This document shows positions 41,402-50,593 of a stretch of DNA of 58,842 bases, one piece after another. The position numbers and the translations under genes were made by a program. The notes beneath the pieces are model-generated. The model was given only the letters and a program-made list of their open reading frames with translations. It did not search any database and had not been told where the DNA came from. How positions within the stretch are numbered: the first letter of the stretch is position 1; each line of letters begins with the position of its first letter. This DNA comes from UBA9547 sp043769845 (GTDB lineage: Bacteria; Bacteroidota; Bacteroidia; Cytophagales; UBA9547): assembly GCA_043769845.1 (NCBI GenBank), contig JAYVIX010000360.1:1-58842 (forward strand), given 5' to 3'.

Positions 41402-42519
41402 AACTGGGAATTCATATTGTTTCGTTCGACATTCCAGCGCCTCCCGACTATGGTGGTGCGGTAGACGTTTTTTATAAAGCCAAAGCCTTGGCCGCCTTGG
41501 GTATTGATGTGCATTTGCATTGTTTTCAGTATGGCCGAGCGCAGCAAAATGCAATGCTCGGATTCTGCAAAACAGTCACTTATTACACACGTAAGCCATT
41601 TTATCAAAGTTTATTTTCAAAGAAACCTTATATCGTTCATTCGCGCGAAAACGAAGTATTACTTGAGAATTTGCAAAAAGACCGTTTACCCATTTTATTT
41701 GAAGGCGTTCACACATCAGGATTGGCCCAAGATTCGAGGCTGAGCGATAGAATCAAACTTTTGCGCACCCACAATGTAGAGCATTTGTATTATGCGAATC
41801 TGGCCAAGGCCGAAAATAATGGGTGGAAAAAATACTTTTACGCTTTCGAAGCCTTCAAACTGAAAAAATACGAAAATCGAAACTTGGCTTTGGAGGCTAT
41901 TTTTGCTATTTCTAACAATGATGCGCATTTTTTTGCGGAACGAAATACACACGTTCACACCATTTTGCCTTTTCATTCGGTAGCGAAACCGCACAACCAA
42001 TTGGGTAAAGGCACTTACATTCTGTATCATGGCAATTTGGAAGTAAAAGAAAACCAATTGGCTTTGAAGGTGTTATGCGAAAAAGTATTTCCCAAAATTG
42101 CTTCAATTCCGATTGTGGTAGCTGGCAAAAAACCAGATTTGTCTCTTATTCGCTTGCTTGCCCGTTTTTCAAATGTTAGTCTGTTGGCCAATCCTTCGTC
42201 CGAAAAACTTTCGGATTTGATCGAACAGGCACATATTCATCTTTTACCCACTTTTCAAGACACAGGAATCAAACTGAAACTCATTCACGCTCTTTTTGGC
42301 GGAAGGTTTTGTTTGGCCAACAGTCTGATGGTAACGGAGCCAATCTTGGCCAATGCTTGCATAGTAGAAAATGATCTAGCCAAATGGCCAGATATTATAC
42401 TTGCCACTTTTCAAAACGAATTTACAACCGAGCATCAAAACGTCCGAAAAAGCCTTTTTAATACGTTTTTCGATAATCAAACCAATGCCCAAAAGATCCT
42501 TGATCTGATTGCGATTTAG
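41398..42519 (+). CDS. Glycosyltransferase
   Basis: 373 residues from ATG 41398, overlapping the preceding gene by 4 nt, so the two are translationally coupled. N-terminal GT-B signs: HIVSFDIPAPPDYGGAVDVF, KALAALGIDVHLHCFQYG; HNVEHLYYANLAKAE; donor half YILYHGNLEVKENQLALKVL, ASIPIVVAGKKPDLSL, NPSSEKLSDLIEQAHIHLLP. The pair probably belongs to a small polysaccharide or lipid glycosylation step; the acceptor is unknown. Confidence 0.82.
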   Translation: MKLGIHIVSFDIPAPPDYGGAVDVFYKAKALAALGIDVHLHCFQYGRAQQNAMLGFCKTVTYYTRKPFYQSLFSKKPYIVHSRENEVLLENLQKDRLPILFEGVHTSGLAQDSRLSDRIKLLRTHNVEHLYYANLAKAENNGWKKYFYAFEAFKLKKYENRNLALEAIFAISNNDAHFFAERNTHVHTILPFHSVAKPHNQLGKGTYILYHGNLEVKENQLALKVLCEKVFPKIASIPIVVAGKKPDLSLIRLLARFSNVSLLANPSSEKLSDLIEQAHIHLLPTFQDTGIKLKLIHALFGGRFCLANSLMVTEPILANACIVENDLAKWPDIILATFQNEFTTEHQNVRKSLFNTFFDNQTNAQKILDLIAI

Positions 42520-42706
42520 CAGTAGTCTTTCATTTCAGGAAGCAGAAACGTAGATTTTATTGGATTTCAGGATTTTGCAGATCGTACAAAAGGTAATTGT
42601 CAATCCATATGCAACTATTCACTTATAGCCCATATTTGTCAAGTATTGAATATTTATTTAAAACCAATTACTTATATGACAGAAATACAAAAAAATAGCT
42701 TGGATT

Positions 42707-42743
42707 TTAAAGCTGCCCAAAGAATACAGATGGGCAGCTTTAA
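42707..42743. terminator. Hairpin terminator between glycosyltransferase and HNH genes
   Basis: 13-bp perfect stem (42707-42719 and 42731-42743), 11-nt loop; a second 7-bp hairpin (CTTCCTA/TAGGAAG) lies at about 42757-42774. The remainder of 42520-42706 shows no gene. Confidence 0.6.
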
Positions 42744-42785
42744 CTAAACATAATCCTTCCTAATTTTAGGAAGTGAATTACGTTT

Positions 42786-43289
42786 TTATTTTTTTCTTCC
42801 TAAAAATTCCATCCATTCGTTGTGAACTGGGCCTGAGAAATCGCGCAGAAACATGAGAAAGGAAGGTTTGAACGGTTTCATTTTCAAAGGCATTCCTGCT
42901 TCTTCGGGAAGTTGGTTGCCTTTTCGGGTATTGCAGGGTTTGCAGGCCGTGACTAGATTATCCCAAGTGGTGCCACCTTTTCGGCTACGTGGCAACACAT
43001 GATCGAGCGTAAGTTCCTGAGACGCACCACAATATTGACATTTGTGATCGTCTCGTCTAAAAATATTTTGTCGTGTTAGAATGACTCCTTTGTACGGCAT
43101 GCTTACATAATCGCGCAGTCGAATCACGCTCGGAATTGCATAGGTGGATGAAACCGTGTGTAGGTATTCATTTTTCACGTCTGACACCATTTCGGCCTTT
43201 TGCATGAAAACGAGAAGAAATGCCCGAGTAGAGGCACAAATTGTCAAGGCTCGGTAGTCTTGGTTCAATACTAACGTCTTGTTATCCAT
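42786..43289 (-). CDS. HNH endonuclease family protein
   Basis: 167 residues. Short N-terminal domain (LVLNQDYRALTICASTRAF), then HNH: zinc CxxC in HKCQYCGASQELTLDHVLPR (catalytic D/H), NLVTACKPCNTRKGNQLPEE with the second CxxC and N. This widely conserved Bacteroidota and cyanobacterial protein has no known specific role. It starts 23 nt from the peptidase gene's stop on the same strand. Confidence 0.9.
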   Translation of the reverse strand: MDNKTLVLNQDYRALTICASTRAFLLVFMQKAEMVSDVKNEYLHTVSSTYAIPSVIRLRDYVSMPYKGVILTRQNIFRRDDHKCQYCGASQELTLDHVLPRSRKGGTTWDNLVTACKPCNTRKGNQLPEEAGMPLKMKPFKPSFLMFLRDFSGPVHNEWMEFLGRKK

Positions 43290-43312
43290 GGAGCGATTTT
43301 GTTTTACGTTTA

Positions 43313-44089
43313 CTATCCCATTAATCTTCTAATCCCAAAAAGCTTGTGCGAATACATTCCTGAATCTCCGTTGATAATACCAGTGTTGTCTATTTGATCA
43401 ATTCTCACTTTTCCATGAGCATGAATTATTTCTCTATTGTTAATCAAAATTCCAACGTGTGTGATTTTGCCCGAATCGTTACAAAAAAAGGCCAAGTCAC
43501 CCGACTCAGCCTTCTCCAATTTTTCCACACGCACGCCCATACTTTCCTGCTGATAGGCATCCCGCATCAAGTGATGGCCACAACTTCGAAACACCATTTG
43601 GGTGAGGCCTGAACAGTCGATGCCAGCATGGCTTTTGCCGCCCCATAAATAAGGAGTCGATAAAAACGATTTTGCTGTATGTACAATCTGTCCTGCCATT
43701 GTTTTTTGTACTTTATTCGATTGCCCTATAAAAGGAAATCGTTTGTCGTTTAAATATACGTACTCGCCATCAAATAGGGGCAAATAACTGCCAAAAAAAA
43801 TGGGAAGTTGCGTTTCTTCAACTTGTACATAACCAACTACTTCCGAGCAAAAATAGTTTTCGTTTGTCTGAATATTTGCTAAAAAACGTTCGCTTATGGA
43901 ATAGTGCAATTTTTTGTCCATCCAACCTTGGTAAGCATCAGCAGTAATTTCGATTTTTAACCATTTTTCATTTTCAGATTCTGACAAAACCGTGTAAGTG
44001 TCGCCAAATAAAAGTTGGGTCACCATTTCGCTTTTATCAGAATCTGTAGCTCTAACAGCTACAAGATTGAAAGTACAAATGCCTAACAT
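43313..44089 (-). CDS. NlpC/P60 (C40) peptidoglycan peptidase with SH3-like domain
   Basis: 258 residues. An SH3-like region (GDTYTVLSESENEKWLKIEI, AYQGWMDKKLHY) precedes the C40 domain: catalytic Cys in GIDCSGLTQMVFRSCG, His in GKITHVGILINNREIIHAHG. It probably cuts between D-Glu and the diamino acid of peptidoglycan stem peptides, like YkfC-type enzymes. No classical signal peptide, so location is uncertain. Confidence 0.88.
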   Translation of the reverse strand: MLGICTFNLVAVRATDSDKSEMVTQLLFGDTYTVLSESENEKWLKIEITADAYQGWMDKKLHYSISERFLANIQTNENYFCSEVVGYVQVEETQLPIFFGSYLPLFDGEYVYLNDKRFPFIGQSNKVQKTMAGQIVHTAKSFLSTPYLWGGKSHAGIDCSGLTQMVFRSCGHHLMRDAYQQESMGVRVEKLEKAESGDLAFFCNDSGKITHVGILINNREIIHAHGKVRIDQIDNTGIINGDSGMYSHKLFGIRRLMG

Positions 44090-44217
44090 ATTGTTTGAAT
44101 TATTGTAAAATTACAAGAAATAATTATATTAAAAATAATTAATATTATATTTTGACGAAATTGATACTGTTTATTTTCATTTTGTCAGACAAGCTTAGGT
44201 TGATTATAGTCTGTCTC

Positions 44218-44274
44218 GTCCTAAAAACGTTTATAATTTGATTAAAAGTCCTTGTACAAATTTACACATTTTAG
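44218..44274. repeat. IS-end-like repeat, copy 2
   Basis: GTCCTA at 44218 and GTCCTT at 44248, the second followed by TACAAATTTACACATTTTAG, identical for 20 bases to copy 1. Orientation is the same. No transposase gene is attached. The gap 44090-44344 holds nothing else recognised. Confidence 0.5.
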
Positions 44275-44344
44275 CTATTGCTAAATCGGAAACGGTGGCA
44301 GAGGACAAGAATCATTGTAGTGTTACAAACAAAAAAATAACATC

Positions 44345-45806
44345 CTACTCTTTCACGAGATTATACACCTTTTTCTTTATTTTTAGAAAGTAAATTCCTG
44401 CTTTTAGATTTTCTCCAAATTCTGCATTTGAAACGTTTTCGTGTTCTTCGCATAACTTGCCGTTGATGTCAATTACTTGTAAGTCTACAGTTTGTGAAAC
44501 GTTTACATGAAAATTGGTTTTACTTGGGTTGGGGTATACTTCGAAGTTCAACGTTTCAAGTTCGAAATTCGAAACCCCAGTAATCATACAATTTCCTTTT
44601 GAAACTCCTGCATTCACATAGCCAATTTGGTCGATATTGGGCTAACCTTCGACAGTCGCAGAAAGCAATTTCACCACATTCTTTCCTTTCAAAAGCGAAA
44701 GAAATATCTACGGCTTTCCAATCGGTAAAGGTTCCTGTGGCAGGAAAATTTAAATTGTTTGCCAATACTGTTCCATTCATGCTGATTTGGGCAGGACGAT
44801 CGACAGTTTCGCTCTGAAACTTAAGATAGCAGTTCCTGCATTGGTTGCTGTAATGTTGAATGCATTGAAACTTCCTACTGCATTGTCTACATTCAAATAC
44901 GAAGTTACCTTGTAACCAGTGTTTTTAGTTTCTTCTATTCCTTCATACAAGCACGCATCCGTTTCTGCCTCGCCTAAAGCTGTACAAGCCGTTTTGCCAG
45001 TTCACAATTATCCAGTTTCGCAGTTCCGTTTGCCACTGCAATCAGTGGCTGGTTTGCAAGTGGTAAACTTACCTACCAAACAGCCCACGTATTATTCAAT
45101 ATTGGTATAGCCGTCATTGTTGCGGTCAGCATTTTGGTCGGCCATTGCAGGGTTTAGACTATGGGAGGTTTCCCAAGCATCTGGTATTCCTTCGCTGCAG
45201 GTATCGGTTGGTGCGGTTTTACTGATGTACGTTGGGAAGCCGCCCACTTGTGTTTCGTTATCAATAATTCCTTTGTTTGCGCCATAGGTGCCGCCATAAT
45301 TGGTGACGCCTGTCGAGACCGCATTGGCAGTTCTCGTATCAGAAGCATCTCTTTTCAAACTTGCCCCAGCTGTGGCCAATACTTTGGCATAAGCATCAGT
45401 TTGTGCAGTGATGTTTACACCCTAAAGTGGAAAACTAAGTTTCAGTTCGCTCTATGCGATGGATGCATCGTCTTGTTGCACACCACCATTCCAGTTGTCG
45501 GCAGTTACTGTAGCGTTTTCCTGTTTATAGTTTCCGCTGATGTACCACTTACTTATCGGGTTTGATGATACCAGAAACTTTGAAGACGACCATTCTTTTA
45601 CCACTGGCTTGCAAGGCTTCCCGCAAAGAACCACCACCTGCGTCATTCAAATTGCTGACGATGTACAACTTGCCTCCACAACCGCCAGTCGTATTTTTCC
45701 CATATCCTTCTGCGGTCGGGAAAGCAAGTTGCGCTTCGGCAGTGCCTGATAATAGGAACGACAAAGCAACCAATATTAATGTGCCGAGTAAATAGTTAGT
45801 TCTCAT
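44345..45806 (-). pseudogene. Decayed pectate lyase (PL1) with CBM and T9SS sorting domain
   Basis: Read on the minus strand: signal peptide LVALSFLLSGTAEAQ, PL1 start AFPTAEGYGKNTTGGCGGKL and YIVSNLNDAGGGSLREALQA (45806-45549); then KWYISGNYKQENATVTADNW (45560-45452) in another frame; then the lyase C-terminal block VGGFPTYISKTAPT / IPDAWETSHSLNPAMADQN (to 45092); then CBM6/35-like pieces (TKNTGYKVTSYLNVDNAVGS; NGTVLANNLNFPATGTFTDW); and a T9SS type A end (YPNPSKTNFHVNVSQ ... AGIYFLKIKKK). The central catalytic part of the lyase is missing and several frameshifts occur, so it is not functional. Confidence 0.82.
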
Positions 45807-45965
45807 AGATTTCTATTTGAACGCAATACCCAGCCGAAAATCAATTGTAACGGGATTTTTAAATTATTTCATTGCCTATTAAATTAAAGACTCTGAAACA
45901 GATAAAGCATTGAAATTTTTAACGGATCATTTCGCCTATCAAGCCCATCCCATTACGTTGATTAA

Positions 45966-47753
45966 TTACATATTGTAACCATTTGCTTCAAGAATCGAAG
46001 TGGCTATTCTTCTGCGTGCTTCTTTAGTATTGAAAGTTTCTGCTTTGGTGAACCGCTTCACTCCCATAAGTAACATGCGTTGTTCGTCACCTTCGCTCAT
46101 GGCTACAAGGGCGTTTTTGGCATTGATTGCAATTCTGTCTACCACATCGTTCAAGTATGTTCTTACAATATCTATTTGAACAGAAATGGCGTTTTCACCT
46201 TTTACAGCCGCATTTTTCTCCGCACGAAGCAATGCCGACTCGGCCACATACAGCTCTATCACCATATCAGAAATATTCATCAAGATCTCTTGCTCGTGAG
46301 CTAGTTTCTGCATGAATTTTTGGGCAGCAAATCCTGAGGCCATCAAAATCAGTTTTTTGATATTGGCCAACGTTTTCTTTTCCTTGCCAAATAATCCTTC
46401 TGGTTCTTCGGTACTAAAATCAGGAATAGACATTAGCTCTTTTTGAACCACCATCGCTGGCCCCATCAAATCGAGTTCTCCTTTCAAAGCACGTTTCAAG
46501 AGCATGTCCATCGTGAGCAAACGATTGATTTCGTTCGTTCCTTCGAAAATGCGGTTGATACGAGAATCGCGGTACGAACGATCCATCGGATAATCGGCCG
46601 AATATCCGTATCCGCCCAATATTTGTACCCCCTCGTCTACTACATAATCCAACGCTTCGGAACCTGCCACTTTCAGAATCGCACATTCCACCGCAAATTC
46701 TTGAGCTGCACCCAGCAAGGCTTCTTCTGCATTTTTGCCTTGCTCTTTCAGTTTTTCTTCGGTCACATGGATGTCGAAACCTGCACGATACATAGCCGAC
46801 TCGGCCACAAAAATGCGGATCGCTTGTTCGGCCAATTTATGCTGAATGGCACCAAAATTGGCAATCGGCATTTTGAACTGTTGGCGTTCTTTGGCATAGC
46901 GAATAGCCAACGTGCTCACTCTTTTGGCAGCGCCAAGAGCTGCTGCTGCCAATTTTATTCTGCCAATGTTCAGAATATTGAAAGCGATCAAATGGCCTTT
47001 GCCAATCTCGCCCAAGACGCTTTCCTTTGGTACTTTTACGTCTGAAAGGAAAACTTGGCGAGTCGATGAGCCTTTGATTCCCATCTTGTGTTCCTCGTTT
47101 CCGAAACTAAGCCCTGTGGTGTCTCGGTCGATGATAAAGCCTGTGAATTTATCGCCATCTACTTGGGCAAAAACGATAAACACATCCGCAAAACCTGCGT
47201 TGGTGATCCACATTTTTTGTCCGTTTAGAATGTAATGATTTCCGTCAGATGTTGGAATTGCTTTCGTTTTAGCCGCCAATGCATCCGATCCTGAACCTGG
47301 TTCGGTGAGACAATAACTGGCCATCAATTCGCCAGAAGCCAGCTTGGAAAGGTATTTTTGTTTTTGTTCTTCGTTGCCAAAATACAGAATCGGAAGAGTG
47401 CCTATACCTGTATGGGCGGCCAAAGCCACCGCAAACGAATGTCCTGCACCTACTATTTCGGTGACCAAAAGGGACGTATTAAAATCTTTGCCAAAACCTC
47501 CGTAAGATTCTGGAAGTGAAATAGATAAGAGACCTAGTTCGCCTGCTTTTTTTAGTAATGCAGGCATTAATCCTTCTTCTTGCGCATCAATACGATCGAG
47601 ATGAGGCAACACTTCGGTCTCCAAAAAATCACGGCACATATCGGCCATCATTTTCTGTTCTTCATTGAATTCTTCTGGAGTGAACACATTTCCCGAGGCC
47701 GTTTCTTTGATTAAAAATTCACCGCCTTTGACAGTATTGAGCATGGTAGCCAT
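45966..47753 (-). CDS. Acyl-CoA dehydrogenase (long-chain type, extended C-terminus)
   Basis: 595 residues. FAD enzyme of fatty acid beta-oxidation. Motifs: YCLTEPGSGSDALAAKTKA (FAD/substrate), WITNAGFADVFIVFAQVDGD, GIKGSSTRQVFLSDVKVPKE, RQQFKMPIANFGAIQHKLAE, and the catalytic Glu in RINRIFEGTNEINRLLTMDM. The C-terminal 160 residues form an extra helical domain, as in VLCAD/ACAD9-like enzymes, and suggest long-chain substrates or membrane contact. Confidence 0.93.
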   Translation of the reverse strand: MATMLNTVKGGEFLIKETASGNVFTPEEFNEEQKMMADMCRDFLETEVLPHLDRIDAQEEGLMPALLKKAGELGLLSISLPESYGGFGKDFNTSLLVTEIVGAGHSFAVALAAHTGIGTLPILYFGNEEQKQKYLSKLASGELMASYCLTEPGSGSDALAAKTKAIPTSDGNHYILNGQKMWITNAGFADVFIVFAQVDGDKFTGFIIDRDTTGLSFGNEEHKMGIKGSSTRQVFLSDVKVPKESVLGEIGKGHLIAFNILNIGRIKLAAAALGAAKRVSTLAIRYAKERQQFKMPIANFGAIQHKLAEQAIRIFVAESAMYRAGFDIHVTEEKLKEQGKNAEEALLGAAQEFAVECAILKVAGSEALDYVVDEGVQILGGYGYSADYPMDRSYRDSRINRIFEGTNEINRLLTMDMLLKRALKGELDLMGPAMVVQKELMSIPDFSTEEPEGLFGKEKKTLANIKKLILMASGFAAQKFMQKLAHEQEILMNISDMVIELYVAESALLRAEKNAAVKGENAISVQIDIVRTYLNDVVDRIAINAKNALVAMSEGDEQRMLLMGVKRFTKAETFNTKEARRRIATSILEANGYNM

Positions 47754-48031
47754 ATGCTTGTATTTTAAATGTAGGTTATAATACGAAACTGAGAGAAAAA
47801 GGGTTGATATATTAAATGAATTATTATTAATTAAATATGTCTCTTAATTTTAAAATGACTTTTGGTGTGATTAGCAGTATGAAAGAACACATGGAGTGTT
47901 TTTGTTAAATTGAAGTAAATATCAAATAAACGAGCTTTTGCAGAAGAAATGAAATTTTAACCTTTATTGGCCTTTTTTACTTAACAAAATTCCAAAAGTT
48001 CCTTACCTTCGAATTTCATTTATGATTCATC

Positions 48032-48505
48032 ATGACCCTTTTCAAGAAACTAGCTCTTGGTTCTGTTCTTTTGATACAATGCGCTTGTATCGGTCGCAGA
48101 ATCATTTGTCCTGACGAAACCGAACTTATTCTTTCTTTCAGCCGACCTGCTAAAGAATCTGAAGGCCGCTGGTCTTTGAATAGTTCAGGCAACAAAATCG
48201 ACACTATTCCATTCACTATTTACGGATTGAAAAACGGTCGAAAATATCCTTTCAGCAATTTGCCCTATTTGCCTGCAGATATTTCTACAAACACATCAAC
48301 CTATATTTTTGAACGCCCAAGCCGAAAAGATACTCTTGTAATCCGTTACGACCTAGTACGCGAAAGTTGCAAACATCGTAGCGATAATGGGTCGTCAGAT
48401 GGTATGTATCTGAAAGTAGAAAATTATTCATTTATCAAAAATACCTTTAATGAAAGCGATACTCTTATCAATTGCGCTCTTAACGCAGCTTTTTTATACG
48501 AATAA
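48032..48505 (+). CDS. Envelope protein, DUF6452-like lipoprotein
   Basis: 157 residues with signal peptide MTLFKKLALGSVLLIQCACI (Cys at the cleavage region, so possibly a lipoprotein), then IICPDETELILSFSRPAK and YDLVRESCKHRSDNGSSD. Beta-rich. Size, position and style match DUF6452 proteins as I recall them, which in Bacteroidota precede a DUF6048 barrel. Its 3' end overlaps the next gene by 56 nt. Confidence 0.62.
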   Translation: MTLFKKLALGSVLLIQCACIGRRIICPDETELILSFSRPAKESEGRWSLNSSGNKIDTIPFTIYGLKNGRKYPFSNLPYLPADISTNTSTYIFERPSRKDTLVIRYDLVRESCKHRSDNGSSDGMYLKVENYSFIKNTFNESDTLINCALNAAFLYE

Positions 48506-49118
48506 GGCTTGTGCCGAAAATCCAGATTCTTCTTCAATATTGATTAAACGCTTTCGAATAGGGATTGACATTTTGAAACCTTGGGGATATATACTTCGAA
48601 GTAGTGATAGCATCGCCAAAAAATCGTACCGTGTCAAATTTGAAGTCTTGACGGCCTATCAGATTTCAGAATTAGTCTCGGCCAATCTGGATCTGGGTTA
48701 TGGCAAAGGCGTGGAATATGCCTACCAAGGTGCGCAACGTTACCAAAGCCAAGGGGTGTATTTTAAGCCTGGCATTGATCTGAATTTAGTGCGTTCGAAT
48801 GTGTCGTTTTTGCTCGGATATCGTTTGGGATTGAGTTCTTTTTTAGAAAAAAACCAATATTTGTTTCATAGCCATTTTTGGAATTCGGACTATGTCGAAG
48901 AAAAAAGTTGGAAATCATTTGGCTACTGGCACGAACTCTTGGCTTCGATTCGAGTTGTTTTGTTTCGTACCGAAAAACAAGCTTTCAGTTTAGGATTTAC
49001 GCCAAGATTGCGCGCCAAACCTCGCAAACCCAATCATACACAGCTTTTTATCCCAGGTTATGGTGGAAATAATCCATTCAATTTGGCCTTGAACATCGAC
49101 TTTGCAATCGCCTTTTAA
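48450..49118 (+). CDS. Outer-membrane beta-barrel, DUF6048-like
   Basis: 222 residues, signal peptide (MKAILLSIALLTQLFYTNKA, cleavage near ACA), then alternating beta strands RFRIGIDILKPWGYILR, FEVLTAYQISELVSANLDLG, YFKPGIDLNLVRSNVSFLLG, FSLGFTPRLRAKP, ending in LNIDFAIAF with the C-terminal Phe typical of outer-membrane barrels. Its 5' end overlaps the upstream gene by 56 nt and its stop overlaps the convergent POTRA gene by 4 nt. Confidence 0.65.
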   Translation: MKAILLSIALLTQLFYTNKACAENPDSSSILIKRFRIGIDILKPWGYILRSSDSIAKKSYRVKFEVLTAYQISELVSANLDLGYGKGVEYAYQGAQRYQSQGVYFKPGIDLNLVRSNVSFLLGYRLGLSSFLEKNQYLFHSHFWNSDYVEEKSWKSFGYWHELLASIRVVLFRTEKQAFSLGFTPRLRAKPRKPNHTQLFIPGYGGNNPFNLALNIDFAIAF

Positions 49119-50509
49119 ATGTCCTTCGTAAAGGCGATGAACAGTTTGTTTTCCAGCATTTTATTGAGCGAATATTCGAATCGAATCACGGAATCGTAAT
49201 ACGTTACCACGTCCAATCCGATTCCGCCACCACGTAGCAACTCGTTGGAAAGCATATAGTTACCCGCTCGAATGGTAGGTGAATAAGCAAACCCAAGATC
49301 GTAATAGCTGTTCAGATAAATCGCCAAAGGCACTTTGCTGAATTGTTTGATAGGCAAAAAAGAGTTGGCGATGATTTCTTTCTCAAACAATTTTTTACGG
49401 ATCGTGAAGCGTTGCAAGCCAAAAAACTGGGCATCGATCACATACAAATCGTATCCACGTACATAATCTTGATTGTATCCGAGTGCGGTCATGTTGAAAT
49501 ACGGAACCTTGTCGGACGAATACGCCTTCCCTTTGCTTAGCGAAGCGAAATAAAACCCGTGGCCGAGCGGTTTGTATTGGGCAAAAAAGAAATCGGTAGT
49601 GGTAAAATGAATGTCGTCATGATTGGTCAAACCATTTTGCTGAACCGAAAAACCGGCATAATATCCTTTCAGCGAATACGCACGCACGTCTCGTTTATCG
49701 TAGCTGAAATCATAACCAAGCTGAAAAAATTGTTGATTTCTACTTCCGTTTAGGAAATAATTGGGATTTAGAATCGTAATCGTATCGGCAATATGCGTTT
49801 TGTTGTACTTCAGACTAAAAGAGTGTGTTCCAAAAAATGATTTCCGCAGAAAAACCGTCATTCCTGCTCGGATTCGTTCGCGCATCAAATGCGGATCTTT
49901 CAGAAATTGCTGTTTGTTGGATTTGGTATCAAACGAGACTTGCTTGTTCTGATCGTAATTGGCGTCTATTTCCATCCCGATCGTTTGTTTTTTGTTCAGA
50001 TACGGAACCGTATAACTCAAGCCAAGTCGTGTGGTAAAGCCCGTTTTGATCAAAAGCGAAAGCTCCTCTTTTCGGCCTCTAAAATTTTTGTCGCTAAACT
50101 GAATTCCATAATTGGTTCGCCTCAGATCTCGGCCTTGGTTATACCACCATTCGTTGAAACTGCGGTCTGAAAGTTCAAAAATAGGAATCGGAAAAATGTA
50201 CCAACGTTCGGTTACTTCGATGAGCAACTGTTTGTAATGCCCTGAATCTGGCAAAAACATGAAATTTACTTCATTAAATAATTTCGTGTTATAGATCCTA
50301 TTTCGGTTATTTTTAAGGAGCGAATCGGATTTTCCAGCAAAAAGTGTGTCGCCTTCGTATATATCCAATTCGCGCAGAATGATACGATCGTGGGTTCTCT
50401 TGTTTCCGCTCAGATATATTTTGCGAAGCACCACAAAATCGCTTTGCTGGGCAGCAAGTGCGCTGGGCAGCAGAAAAAGGAGGCAAGCGAAAAAGCGAAA
50501 GTGTTTCAA
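49115..50509 (-). CDS. BamA/TamA-related outer-membrane protein with one POTRA-like domain
   Basis: 464 residues. Signal peptide (MKHFRFFACLLFLLPSALAA), then one POTRA-like domain (VVLRKIYLSGNKRTHDRIIL, LDIYEGDTLFAGKSDSLLK, NRIYNTKLFNEVNFMFL; about 25-110) and a beta barrel from about 160 (GIQFSDKNFRGRKEELSLLI, GLSYTVPYLNKKQTIGMEID) to the end. Too short for BamA (no POTRA array), so more like the Bacteroidota BamA/TamA-like single-POTRA proteins; function in outer-membrane assembly is inferred. Confidence 0.8.
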   Translation of the reverse strand: MKHFRFFACLLFLLPSALAAQQSDFVVLRKIYLSGNKRTHDRIILRELDIYEGDTLFAGKSDSLLKNNRNRIYNTKLFNEVNFMFLPDSGHYKQLLIEVTERWYIFPIPIFELSDRSFNEWWYNQGRDLRRTNYGIQFSDKNFRGRKEELSLLIKTGFTTRLGLSYTVPYLNKKQTIGMEIDANYDQNKQVSFDTKSNKQQFLKDPHLMRERIRAGMTVFLRKSFFGTHSFSLKYNKTHIADTITILNPNYFLNGSRNQQFFQLGYDFSYDKRDVRAYSLKGYYAGFSVQQNGLTNHDDIHFTTTDFFFAQYKPLGHGFYFASLSKGKAYSSDKVPYFNMTALGYNQDYVRGYDLYVIDAQFFGLQRFTIRKKLFEKEIIANSFLPIKQFSKVPLAIYLNSYYDLGFAYSPTIRAGNYMLSNELLRGGGIGLDVVTYYDSVIRFEYSLNKMLENKLFIAFTKDI

Positions 50510-50593
50510 AAGTTTAAAAAACAGTGTATTTCTACAAATTTAGAAAAATGCTGGTAAGGTCAATTTTAATAACTTCGTGGCAACAAATATAAA

